From positions 18,708,452 through 18,772,451 of the forward strand of contig NC_088712.1 in NCBI RefSeq assembly GCF_963576615.1: a DNA stretch of 64,000 nucleotides. The letters are read 5' to 3'. This DNA comes from Watersipora subatra. Lineage: Eukaryota > Bryozoa > Gymnolaemata > Cheilostomatida > Watersiporidae. The translations under genes were made by a program, and so were the position numbers. The notes beneath the pieces are model-generated. The model saw nothing but the letters and a program-made list of their open reading frames with translations, was not told where the DNA came from and made no database searches. The first letter of the stretch is position 1. The number at the start of each line of letters is the position of its first letter. This document shows, in pieces, positions 10,285-20,576 of this stretch.

Positions 10285-11826
10285 CTAAGTGTAACCGAAA
10301 AGATAACTCCTAGCATGTCTGCAATTAGAAGTCAATTCATTTCTTATATTTAACGTGCCTAAGTGTGGTTTGCATATTATGAAGTATTTTTCTAGTAAAC
10401 ATAATTTGCATCGTTTTGTTTTGTTTGTATATGGTTGTGCTTGAGCTAATATTTTCCATGTTATGTTGTATGTTGAGTTGCTGTCTTTCAACTTCCAAAT
10501 GTGCTTGCTCAATTCTGTGTGGTGTTGTTTGTTTTTGTGGTTAAACGAGGCTTTATGGTTGCTGTATCTAGTTTTAAATTCGGTTGAGCAAAGTCCTATG
10601 TAGGTCGCTACGTGGTTGTTTGTATTGTTGCTCACTGTTGCTTGATATATCACATTTTTGGCTCTGCATTTTCCTTCCCAAGGGCAGTTGTTCTTTTGTC
10701 TGCAGTTGCAACTTTTTTCGTTGTCTTCTCTTTGTATGTGCTAGTTTTATTAAGGGTTTTGTTGCTCGCATCAATGATTGTTTTCATGTTTGGCATTACG
10801 GAGTAGCTCAGTTTTAAGGTTTGTCTATTAAATATTGCTTGGAATGGGTGTTTCTTTGGGAAGCATGTCGTAACTATGCTGAAGAATTTTTCTCCGATAT
10901 TGGTTGCAACATTGGCACTGAATGGTGGGTTGTACCATGTGATTTTTCTTTGTCTGTTACGTTTTTTAGATTTTTTCATGTTGGTTTCATATTGTAGTTT
11001 GTTGTTGTATCCACTCTTGTGGAGTGCTTCTTGGTATGGTTGCACTGTGCTGTTAAATTGTTGTTTGAAAATGCGTTTAGTTGTTTGTTTATGTTGTCTG
11101 GTAAGTTTTTCAATATAGAAGGTGGATGGTTGCTTTGTTTGTGCAGATATAGTATTGTGTTACCTGGTTTTTGGAAAGGCTTGAAGCTGCCATCTTGTAG
11201 ATTTAAAGCGATGTCAAGAAAGTTTACTGATCGTTTGTTTGCCTCAATAGTAATTTTAAAGTTGTTTTTATTAAATATGTTGCATATTAGTTTCTTTGTT
11301 CTCTCTATAGCTTGTGGTGTCCCCTTGCAAACCGCAAGTCTGTCGTCTCTGTATAGTCCAATGCTGCAAGTCAATTCTTCGGGTATTTAAGTCAGTAAGT
11401 AAGTCCCTACTAATTTACAAGTCTCCGCTCCGTCGTAGCAACCCATAGTCGCGTCAAACAATTTATTAGAGTTCTTCTTTGACCAGGCCGTGTCGTTGTG
11501 AAATACAAGCGATCTTTTTGCATGTAGTATGATTGCCTTTTCGTCTTCTGTGATACCAGTTATGTTGCTTGCAAAATCTAATGCTTTTTTTAATAGTGCC
11601 TCTGTTATTGAAGGGTAAAATTCACAAACGTCAAAAGTAATAAATGCTTGCTGTTGCTTTTCCTTTATTTCTCTAAACCAATTCAGTACGTCACCCGTAC
11701 TTCGCCATAATTTGACATTAGTTTCTCTTGTCACTTTTTTGTTGATACTTGTGAGCAGAGTTTTGCTTATTTTTCCTATTTCAGATTTTGTTGGATTGAT
11801 TAGTCTAGTGCTTTTGCACTTGCTTT
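10285..11826 (-). mobile_element. Penelope-like retroelement, 5'-truncated and inactivated
   Basis: On the minus strand the element opens in the RT N-terminal part (…FITFDVCEFYPSITEALL…, …ATMGCYDGAETCKLVGTYLL…). It passes the YRDD catalytic box (about 11,343-11,353) and a linker. It ends in a GIY-YIG endonuclease (NVIYQATV…, then YIG at about 10,594-10,602, catalytic-region R in TRYSNH, and LLEKYFI near the end). A CxC…CPWEGKC metal-binding segment precedes the nuclease domain. RT fused to a C-terminal GIY-YIG nuclease defines Penelope-like elements. It is broken by a TAA at 11,387-11,389 (frame continues beyond it) and frameshifts near 11,045 and 10,660. The 5' part is missing: the copy starts where a (TA)n array ends. 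Confidence 0.9.
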
Positions 11827-11829
11827 TAG

Positions 11830-11879
<50 letters not shown>
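11830..11879. repeat. (TA)n microsatellite
   Basis: An uninterrupted TA array lies at the truncated end of the Penelope-like element and at the start of the next interspersed repeat. Confidence 0.95.
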
Positions 11880-11882
<3 letters not shown>

Positions 11883-12235
11883 TAGCTGTGCTACCCGGCG
11901 TGGCTCGGGTGATAAACGAGTCTGGACAAAAAATTGATTTGTATTTAACATATAACAACATTTATCATTCTAACTTTCAAGCTACATATTATGGGAGAAG
12001 TGTTTTGTATAGTTGAAATAAATTAAGAGAAATATGAAAACAGCTGTGAACATTTTAAAACATTGTCTAACAACTGTGACATTCAAGCTATTAAGCTGAG
12101 AAATTTTAAATGGAAAATTGCAGTAAGCTGCTAGGCTTCTAATGACGGTAATCCATGACATTTCATCAGCATTGTTGCCCAGCTAGGCTATTCTAATAAT
12201 AGCTATAGCCGAAATGCAGACAGACATACGAACAT
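11880..12235 (+). repeat. interspersed repeat starting actagctgtgctacccggcg
   Basis: This repeat begins with a GC-rich head (agctgtgctacccggcgtgg) and continues with AT-rich sequence containing gaataaattaagagaaa-like and attctaactttcaagct segments. The head recurs at 42,972, and the body recurs inside duplication units A (about 21,110-21,300) and C (about 48,200-48,420). A further weak head is at 53,568. The repeated junction with (TA)n in two places suggests a transposable-element end. The class is undetermined and it has no coding capacity. Confidence 0.5.
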
Positions 12236-12282
12236 ACTTTGAGAAATATATATATATATATAAGACAAGATATAAGATATAT

Positions 12283-12336
<54 letters not shown>

Positions 12337-12372
12337 CTTATATCTTGTCTTATATACATTTTTCAAAGTGTT
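12235..12372. repeat. imperfect palindrome around a (TA)n array
   Basis: The arms share actttga-aaat and ataagacaagatataag, inverted about a central TA array (about 12,288-12,331). Arm similarity is lower than in the palindromes at 20.2 and 28.4 kb, so it appears older. Confidence 0.6.
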
Positions 12373-12424
12373 TCATATATTTCTTATGGCAAATGTTAAG
12401 GTCTGAGATAAAATCTGCTGTAAC

Positions 12425-12595
12425 GCACATTCTTCAATGTAAGACTTTATTAGCTATAATGGGCGTATACACACTCAAACTTTGACATATATATAGATAT
12501 ATATGTATATAGATATATATGTATATATAGATATATATGCATTTATAGATATATATGTATATATAGATATATATATATATATATATAAATTGTTT
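12425..12595. repeat. SINE-like tail followed by (TA)/(GATATA) tract
   Basis: At 12,425-12,490 the tail of the 9.7 kb SINE-like repeat recurs. It is followed by interrupted TA repeats with regular agatatatat/gtatat variants, ending directly at the 3' terminus of the LINE fragment at 12,597. Confidence 0.6.
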
Positions 12596-12596
12596 C

Positions 12597-12995
12597 CTCA
12601 CCCCGGTTAACCTGTATGGGTGGTAGTTTCTGCTCAAACTCGGGTCTCCTACCAGAAACCTGGGAGTTTGGGCACTCGCCTCAAGATCTTAGCTGTTCCT
12701 AGCAGCACACTTTTCTGCAACTCTCCTGAGTTGATTGCTGTTGGTATTTGGGCAAGCCACATTTTCTGTGGCAGTGTTATTGCGCCCAGTGCCCCAATGA
12801 CTACTGGGATTACAGTTGTTCTTACATCCCAGCATTTTTCAATCTCTTCTCCAAAAGGGAGATATTTCTCTACCTTTTCGTTTTCTTTGCTGTCTATATT
12901 GTAGTCATTGGGTACTGCGATATCTATGATAGTAGCTCTCTTGTTCTCCTTGTCCACCACCACTATATCTGGTTGGTTTGCTAGGACATATCTTG
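12597..12995 (-). pseudogene. 3' end of an RLE-type LINE: restriction-like endonuclease domain (copy 1 of 4)
   Basis: The minus-strand frame contains PDIVVVDKENKRATIIDIAV, the metal-binding core of a PD-(D/E)xK-like endonuclease, then …YNIDSKENEKVEKYLPFGEE…, …VVIGALGAI… and a terminal …AKILRRVPKLPGFW. Retrotransposons of the R2-like kind end in such a C-terminal restriction-like nuclease that nicks the target DNA. The 3' UTR is short and runs straight into (TA)n (minus strand …gaggaaacaatttatata). The domain stops at about 12,995, where the reverse transcriptase of the same kind of element begins in opposite orientation. Confidence 0.8.
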
Positions 12996-13004
12996 GTTTG
13001 CTTG

Positions 13005-14466
13005 GTCCGAAGGACGAACTGTACTTCTGATTAAAGATCCAAAGCAGGAGCCGATTTCCAAGTACTATCGACCAATAACGTGCTTGCCCACCACCTGGAA
13101 AATGCTCTCAGGAATAGTTGCAGACAAACTGGAAGAGCACATGAGTCGCTATATGCCCAGTGCTCAGAAAGGAATTGGGCGCAACACCCGAGGAGCCACA
13201 CATCAGTTACTAGTAGATTGGACGGTCTGTCCAGACAGCAGGAGAAGGCATACCAGTCTTGCCATGGCTTGGATCAACTACAAAAAGGCCTATGACTCAA
13301 TTCCCCATAGTTGGGTACTTGAGTGTCTCAGTATGTACAAAGTTCACCCTGCTCTTGTGGCATTCATCAAGATGTCAATGACCAAATGGAAGACGGAACT
13401 GGAGGCTAATGGCAAAAAGCTGGCGAGTGTACAAATTAAGCGAAGCATCTATCAAGGTGACTCCTTATCACCACTGCTCTTCTGCATATGCCTAAACCTT
13501 CTAAGCAATATGCTGGAGAAGACTCACTATATGTACCAGTTTAAGAGTGGCACCAAGATAAGCCACCTCTTCTACATGGATGACATCAAGCTGTATGCTA
13601 ACAAAGAAAGGGACATTGATTCGCTAATACACCTCACTCAGGTATACAGCAAGGACATCGGAATGACCTTCGGTATTGAGAAATTTGGAAGGCTAATTCT
13701 TAAGAGAAACCATTCTATGCTCACAGATGGCCTAAGAATGCCAAATGGTACCATCAAATATATATAAGAAGGATACAAGTACTTGGAGATTATGCAAAGC
13801 AACATCAACCACGAAGCTGAGGTACGTCACAAAGCCATTACCGAATACAAGAAATGCCTTCAGCAGGTCCTACGGAGCCCGCTCAATGCCAAGAACCAAG
13901 TCATGGCAATAAATACCTACGCACTGCCAGTAATAAGATATCCAGCAGGCATAATAAAGTGGACTGAGGAAACCATCAAGGAAACAGATATAGCAACTCG
14001 TAAACTGCTGACCATGCATGGAGCACTCCACCTAAAATCTGATACTACTAGATTGTATCTCGAAGGAAAGATAGCGGTAGGGGACTCAAAAATGTACAGC
14101 AGACAGTGAAGGAGGCAGAGCAAAGCATCAAAGCCTATGCAGCCTCTATGGCCACTTCAAATAAGTTGCTAGCAGAATTTCAATTGGCTGCTCTTAGAAT
14201 GGACCTTTGCCCTGATGATGAGGTAATTGACTGGCACACGAAACCTCTTCATGGTGCTTCCCACCGACAAATATCTAAGGTTGGGGATCTTCACCAGACA
14301 TATATGTAGCTGAACAAAAGAAACCTAACGTCCAATACAGAGTCGCTAATCATGGCAGCCCAGGAGCAAGTGCTCCCAACAAGGCAACTCCAAACAAAAA
14401 TCTATCACACTAGAGACGATCCTAGATGCAGGCTGTGCATAGATGCACCTGAGACCATATATATCT
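13005..14466 (+). pseudogene. reverse transcriptase part of the same RLE-type LINE, inverted relative to its 3' end
   Basis: The + strand reads …YYRPITCLPTTWKMLSGIV…, motif A in an altered form (WINYKKAYDSIPHSW, Asn where the catalytic Asp normally stands), GDSLSPLLFCI (motif B), FYMDDIKLYA (motif C), …DIGMTFGIEKFG…, …INTYALPVIRY…. It ends in a partial Cys-rich motif (CRLC…PETI) just before (TA)n. TAA at 13,765-13,767 and a frameshift near 14,105 break the frame, and further stops follow. The missing downstream part is the endonuclease domain found inverted next door at 12,597-12,995, so the two pieces look like one insertion. The altered motif A alone would disable polymerisation. Confidence 0.85.

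Positions 14467-14511
<45 letters not shown>
14466..14511. repeat. (TA)n microsatellite
   Basis: This TA array lies between the truncated LINE and the left LTR of the gypsy-type element. Confidence 0.95.
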
Positions 14512-14520
<9 letters not shown>

Positions 14521-14521
<1 letters not shown>

Positions 14522-14946
14522 GTCACAAAGTGGTGATGCAATGTGACAGGTTCGAGATATCTGGTGTTGTGATTGTATCCTGATGTCTGCACAAGGCTAA
14601 GAGTTAAGACATCCGGGTGTAATACTGCGGCTAACTATGTATAAGTAATATAGTGTCTTTATAATAATATGCCGAGGATTGCTGTGAGAGTATAAAATAA
14701 TCCTTTATAGCTGACTTGTAGACATGTATAATGTAAAGCTGAATTCTCATGAAGTGCTGCAGTCAGGCTATTTATACCTCCTTACAATTATTCTAGAAAT
14801 TTTCAGAAAATCCATTCAGGAAAAATCTAGTAATAGAACAATGCTTCTAAATTTATGATCATGACTCATCAGCGTATTGCGCAATAGCTATTTTCATGCT
14901 ATAACTTTGTTTATGATACTATATACAGCACTCAGAATCTGTGACA
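14521..14946 (-). repeat. 3' LTR (element orientation)
   Basis: This is the 426-bp LTR with 7-base terminal inverted repeats TGTCACA/TGTGACA. It is the downstream LTR in the minus-strand sense. Confidence 0.92.
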
Positions 14947-14962
14947 ACTCCCCATTCAAGAG
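14947..14962 (-). other. polypurine tract of the LTR element
   Basis: Immediately inside the 3' LTR the minus strand reads gaatggggagt, a purine run expected to prime plus-strand synthesis. Confidence 0.6.
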
Positions 14963-14987
14963 GAAATTTATTGTCAAATTTCCAGCA

Positions 14988-17275
14988 TTAAGATTCTGAG
15001 TCTATTCTGCTCATGTAGTCCACTCCGACATTGTCTTTCCCTTTGATTGATTCCACCGTCATGCGATAATCCTGTAGATATAGTGCCTATCTCATCACTC
15101 TGCTGTTCTCATTCTTTGCTCGATTGATGTAGGTCAGTGGTTGGTGATCCGTTTGTAGTATAAACCCCACACCGTAGAGATATGGTAGATATTTCTTTAC
15201 AGCCCATACAATTGCCAGGCACTCTTTCTTTATTGTTGAGTAATTCATTTCGCGGTCCAGTAGTTTTCTGCTAGCATAGCTGACAGGAAATAGCTTTCCA
15301 TCATGTCCCTGTAGTAGTACAGCTCCGAGTCCAGTGTCCGACGCGTCAGTCCTTATGGTGAACTGCTTCGTTATGTCTGGTAGTTTCAGAACTGGTTTCT
15401 CGGTTATGATTGCTCTTAGTTTCCGGCATGCCTTCTCTTGCGCATCTGTCCAGATAACTTTATTAGGCTGTCCTTTCTTAGTCAAGTCCGACAGAGAACT
15501 TGCTATTGCCGCGTAATTTGGGATGAACTCCCGGTAGTAGCCAGTCAATCCTAGAAACAACCGTACTTGAGTTTTGGTCCAAGGCCTTGGAGCTTCAATG
15601 ATTTTCTTCACATTGTTTTTCATCGGTTTCAGTTCTCCCTGATCGATCTTGTGACCTAGGAACTCTATAGATGTTCCACTGAGGTAGCGTTTTGTCGGTT
15701 TGATTGTGAGCTGTGCCTTGGCCAAACCGGTGAATAGTTCTCTCAGTGCATCCATGTGGTCCTCCCATCTGGCAGTGTGTATGATGATGTCATCGATGTA
15801 GTTGTCTACTAATGGTAAATCCTCTATTAGCTTCTTCGTGCCACGTACAAATGTTGCTCCAGAGTTGACCATCCCAAATGGCATCCTGATGAACTCATAT
15901 TGTCCATCTGGAGTGACAAATGCAGTCTTCGGTATGTCACTCTCCTCTACAGGAATTTGCCAGTAGCCCTTAGTTACATGTAGATCTACATGTAACTTCG
16001 AGAAGTAGTGATCACCGCTCATCTTTTGAAAGAGATTGCTTGCTGTTGTCATTGGCTCTGGATCGAACACTGTTATTTTGTTCAAGTTCCGGTAGTCAGC
16101 ACATAGTCAATTGGATCCATCAGGCTTTTTCACGAGTACGACTGGTGATGCATATGGAGAGTTTGATTCTCTGATGATCCCTGTGTTCAGCATATCTTTT
16201 ATACATGTATCTTCTCTAAATGATTCCCTCACCGCGTAAGGTAATGTGTAGGGTTTGGATTTGATGGGCTTGCTACTGGTTAGAGTAATTGGATGTTTGA
16301 TGAGAATGCAGTTTCCCGGTCTGTCTGTGAATATATCTGTGTAGTCCTTGACGATGTCCGTGATCTGCTTTCTCTGCACATCAGATATATTTTCTCCCAC
16401 CTTCAGATTTTTCACAGTTCCGACTGACTTTCCCACATACAACTCTACCAGTGTGCCTTCCTCTTCTTCTACTTCTCCGATACCAGCTACCTCAGTTATT
16501 TCCTTTTCACTATCTCTCACGTAGTAATTCTTCAGCATGTTAGCGTGGTAGGTTCGGCTTTTACCTTTGACCTGAACTCGGTATGCGTTTATCCCGACCT
16601 TCTCCTCTACATTGCATGGTCCCTGCCAGTGCATTAGTAACTTGTTGTGGTTAGTAGGGAGCAGGATGAGAACTTTGTCACCTTCTTGAAATTCCCTTTT
16701 CTTTGCCTTCTTGTCAAAGTTATGCTTGTACCTTTGCTTGTTTCCTTCTAGCTCTTTCTGGGCCAACTTCATCGTATCTTCCAGCTTAGCACGCAGATCA
16801 AACGTGTTGGTTGCTACTCTTGGTCTCTCCATCGGCATTATCCTGTGTCCATAGCTGTCATAGAATATCCATCGGCCCTCGTACTGTCCTTCCGCACAAC
16901 AGCTCAAATGGTGAGAATCCAGTAGATTCCTGTTGGACCTCTCTGTAGGCAAACAGTGCCAGGTTTATGTATCTGTGCCACTGCCTTGGCTCCTGATGGC
17001 GTAACTTTTTCAGCATTGACTTCAGTGTGCCATTGAATCGCTCCACCAGTCCATCCATTAGCCATAGCATGGTAGGGGGTTGTCGGCATCTGCTTCATGC
17101 TGAGTAGTCTGGCGAACTCCTCATTGTACTCAGATATGAATTGGGTCCCTTGATCACTGATTACTTCTTCAGGTATTCCAACCCGACTGTAAATGTCGAT
17201 TAGAGCTTCAGCCACTGCTTCTGAGCTTATCTCTTTCAGTGGAACAGCCTCGGGGTATCGAGTAGCGTAGTCCAC
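14988..17275 (-). pseudogene. pol of the Gmr1-like element, second part: integrase core and C-terminus, RT, RNase H
   Basis: Reading on the minus strand, the integrase core contributes …DYATRYPEAVPL… , ISDQGTQF (second catalytic Asp) and VERFNGTLKS (catalytic Glu). A GPY/F-like segment follows (LLMHWQGPCNVEEKVGINAY). RT then follows with …PYASPVVLVKKPDGS…, KGYWQIPV, MPFGMVNSGATF and the YIDD box at about 15,789-15,800. RNase H (RTDASDTGLGAVL…, TDHQPLTYINRA) closes it. Breaks are frameshifts near 17,290 and 17,050 (a 4-base ATGG duplication), another near 16,870, a TGA at about 16,107 where the frame continues, and a TAG near 15,087 before the last 30 or so codons. RT and RNase H catalytic residues look intact. 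Confidence 0.85.
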
Positions 17276-18400
17276 CAGAGTTGGTATATATCTATGCCCT
17301 TTTCACTCGGAGGGTTAATCGGTCCAATCAAGTCGACAGCGCAGCGCTTGAATGGAGTCTCAATTAGTGGAGTCCGTTGTAGGAGAACCTTCTGTACTGA
17401 ACCTTTCTTTACAGTGCGTTGACAGATGTCGCAGGATCGACAGAATCTCGTAACTTCATCATGTAGACTCGTCCAGAAAAAGTTGGTTAGGATTCGATCA
17501 GTAGTTTTACGGATTCCCAGATGTCCACTCAATAAAGAATCGTGGGAGTGTCTCATCACAGCGACACGTAGAGTTTTCGGTACAACTACTTGTTTTATCG
17601 GCTGTCCGCTGTTGTACCCTGGGTGATAATATTCACGATAAAGGATGTCCTTCTTCACCATGAACCTGGTTTGTTGTTTGCCTTTCGTTATTGCTTCTGT
17701 AGCGTCATACAGGCTCTTTAGAGAATCGTCTTCTCTCTGTGACTTGATGAGGTCCTCTCTGTTTACTTCGATGTTTTCATTGCTGACAACTGATAGTGGT
17801 TTTTCTCCTCGTTTATTTCCTATAGCTTGGGTGCGTGTAACCACAGAACACTCCTGATCTTGTTCTGGTAGTGGATCACATGGGGATCGAGCGCCTGAAA
17901 TATTTTCAAGCATTAGATCGTGAATGGGTGTCTCCATAACCATCACCGTTACATCTCCCTGATAGAATGGTGTATCGACGCTGATTTTGGCAAATGGCAG
18001 TTTTCTAGCAGTGTTATCTGCCATTCGTAGATATCCTTCCTCTCCTGTGTACTGATCAGCTTTTACCAGTGATTTCTTGACCACTACTGTGTTGCATCCA
18101 GTATATCTAATCATCTCCACCTGCTTACCATTTACATAACCTCCAACCAGGTTTACTCCATTCTCCATTTTACCAACTTTACCTTTACAACATGCTACTT
18201 GTACGTAACGCTTCCCACTTAGCTTAATTTCATCCGTATTCTGTCCTTTTGGTTTTGTCTCTCCTTCAGCCACACCCGCCTTGTGCGTAGGAATCTTGAG
18301 TCTTCGACATTCGGCTGTGTTATGGTTATTCATCTTGCCGTGTGCGCAGTACTTTTGAGGCTTCTTATTACACCGATTTGCAATATGCCCCTTTTCGTTA
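17276..18400 (-). pseudogene. pol first part: aspartic protease and integrase zinc-binding domain
   Basis: This is continuous with the gag frame. The protease region (…GGYVNGKQVEMIRYTGCN…, about 18,090-18,150) has Tyr where the catalytic Asp of the D-T/S-G triad should be, so it should be inactive. Next come the integrase HHCC zinc-binding module (HDSLLSGHLG … CRSCDIC, about 17,420-17,550) and the first catalytic Asp (AVDLIGPI). The placement of integrase directly after protease is the diagnostic feature of this element's order. Confidence 0.8.
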
Positions 18401-19317
18401 TAACTGTGGCCGGTGATGGTTGTCTCATTTGGAGTTGTCTTCCTTATAAATGACATCTTGCGACCATGAGCTGTCAGGTACCGGTCAGCAGCTTCAGCCA
18501 ACTCGTCACAGCTGTCAAATTTCATCTCCTTTAGATGTACAGCGAGATCCGTAGGACATGCCGCTATGAATTGTTCTCGCAAGTTGAGTTCTTTCAGGTC
18601 TTTGCAGTTCGATAGCTCCACCCACTTGTCAATGTAGGTACTGAGTCGAACTAGAAAATATGGTGGTGTTTCGTCGGGCTCGGCTTTACTCTCTCTGAAT
18701 CGCTTTCTGTAGCCTTCCTCCGTGAGATTGTAGCGTTTTAACAGAGCTTCCTTCACCTGATCGTAGTCCTTCCTATTCTCTGCCGCCATTCTAGTGTAAG
18801 TCTCTGTAGCTTTACCTTTGAGATATTGGCTCAAATGGAATGACCATTCAGCTTTATCCCACTGTTAGTTTTCAGCTATCCATTCAAATCGCTGCAGGAA
18901 ACTATCCATATCATCTGTTTTCTCATCAAACACCGGTAGTTTCGGTTTAGGTTTATTGCTAACCCGCTCTAGTCCTGTACTCTCATTTTTGGAGTCATCC
19001 ATCCTAATACTTTCCACTTCCAGTTTTTTCATCTCGAGCTTATGCGCTAACCTCTTTTCTTCTATCTCTCTTTGCATCTCCAACTCTCTTGCTTGGTTCT
19101 GGCTGTCTATCTCCATTTGCTTCATATGAATTTGGAGTTGTCTGTCCTCAGCCTCTTTTTTGTCTTCTCGTTCCATCCGTCTCTCCTTGCGTTCAATCTC
19201 CGCTGCAAACTTTGGTTCGTTCTCTTCAATGAATTTGGCTAGGTCAGCATCCTTTAATCCAAGCTTCTCGCCCATATCCATTGCCCTCCGCATACTGCTC
19301 ATACTAGTCTCCGCCAT
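18300..19317 (-). pseudogene. gag of the Gmr1-like element
   Basis: The ATG at 19,315-19,317 opens a charged, coiled-coil-like N-terminal region (…ERKERRMEREDKKEAEDRQL…). A retrotransposon gag core follows (…KPKLPVFDEKTDDMDSFLQR…, …LSQYLKGKATETYTRM…, …RKRFRESKAEPDETPPYFLV…). It ends in two degraded zinc knuckles: the first has lost its leading cysteines (HSYNEKGHIANRC) and the second its second Cys (CAHGKMNNHNTAEC). A TAA at about 18,865 splits the frame, which otherwise continues in phase. Gag would form the particle that packages element RNA. Confidence 0.8.
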
Positions 19318-19390
19318 TACTGGCTGTCTTTTGGTACTTTTTATGTCTTGCGTGAGTTAGACTGATACAATCCTGATCAACGATAGATAT

Positions 19391-19409
19391 TCCCGGAGCA
19401 GCCCCCAAG
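19391..19409 (-). other. primer binding site of the LTR element
   Basis: Two bases inside the 5' LTR the minus strand reads TTGGGGGCTGCTCCGGGA, starting TGG as a complement to a tRNA CCA end should. It closely resembles the tRNA-Pro-type primer site of other LTR elements. The tRNA identity is an inference. Confidence 0.6.
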
Positions 19410-19410
19410 T

Positions 19411-19832
19411 TGTCACAAAGTGGTGATGCAACGTGACAGGTTCGAGATATCTGGTGTTGCAATTGTATCCTGATGTCTGCACAAGGCTAAGAGTTAAGAC
19501 GTCCGGGTGTAATATTGCGGCTAACTATGTATAAGTAATATAGTGTCTATATAATAATATGCCGCGGATTGCTGTGAGAGTATAAAATAATCCTTTATTG
19601 CTGACTTGTAGACATGTATAATGTAAAACTGAATTCTCATGAATTGCTGCAGTCAGGCTATTTATACCTCCTTACAATTATTCTAGAAACTTCCAGAAAA
19701 TCCATTCAGGAAAAATCTAGTAATAGAACAATGCTTCTAAATTTATGATCATGACTCATCAGCGTATTGCGCAATAGCTATTGTCATGCTATAACTTTGT
19801 TTATGATACTATATACAGAACTCAGAATCTGT

Positions 19833-19836
<4 letters not shown>
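19411..19836 (-). repeat. 5' LTR (element orientation)
   Basis: The 426-bp partner of the LTR at 14,521, with the same TGTCACA/TGTGACA ends. It is followed immediately by (TA)n. Confidence 0.92.

Positions 19837-19892
<56 letters not shown>
19837..19892. repeat. (TA)n microsatellite
   Basis: This TA array joins the LTR element to the next LINE fragment. Confidence 0.95.
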
Positions 19893-19894
<2 letters not shown>

Positions 19895-19897
19895 AAT

Positions 19898-20576
<679 letters not shown>

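Larger units (their letters stand above)
14521..19836 (-). mobile_element. complete LTR retrotransposon, Gmr1-like Ty3/gypsy (integrase before RT)
   Basis: The element has 426-bp LTRs at 14,521-14,946 and 19,411-19,836, both starting TGTCACA and ending TGTGACA. By eye they differ at about 14 positions (about 3%), so the insertion is not recent. On the minus strand the order is gag, protease, integrase, reverse transcriptase, RNase H. This is a copia-like order in an element whose proteins are gypsy-type, as known for the Gmr1 group. It sits inside (TA)n sequence; because both flanks are TA-rich, the target duplication cannot be read unambiguously. Several stops and frameshifts inactivate it. 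Confidence 0.9.

Noticed and set aside
10584..11390. Several hydrophobic + strand ORFs
   Set aside because: They are the antisense of the Penelope-like element, whose RT and GIY-YIG motifs are on the minus strand.
12214..12637. ORFs rich in YIYIYI on both strands (also at 19,784-20,156, 28,164-28,488, 33,460-33,994, 35,085-35,300, 42,721-43,082)
   Set aside because: They are translations of (TA)n arrays with no independent coding signal.
14855..14890. CTGATGAG on the minus strand of the LTR as a second hammerhead
   Set aside because: No closing stem II and no GAAA core box follow it. The same applies to ctgatga at 40,296 and ctgatgagg at 55,487.
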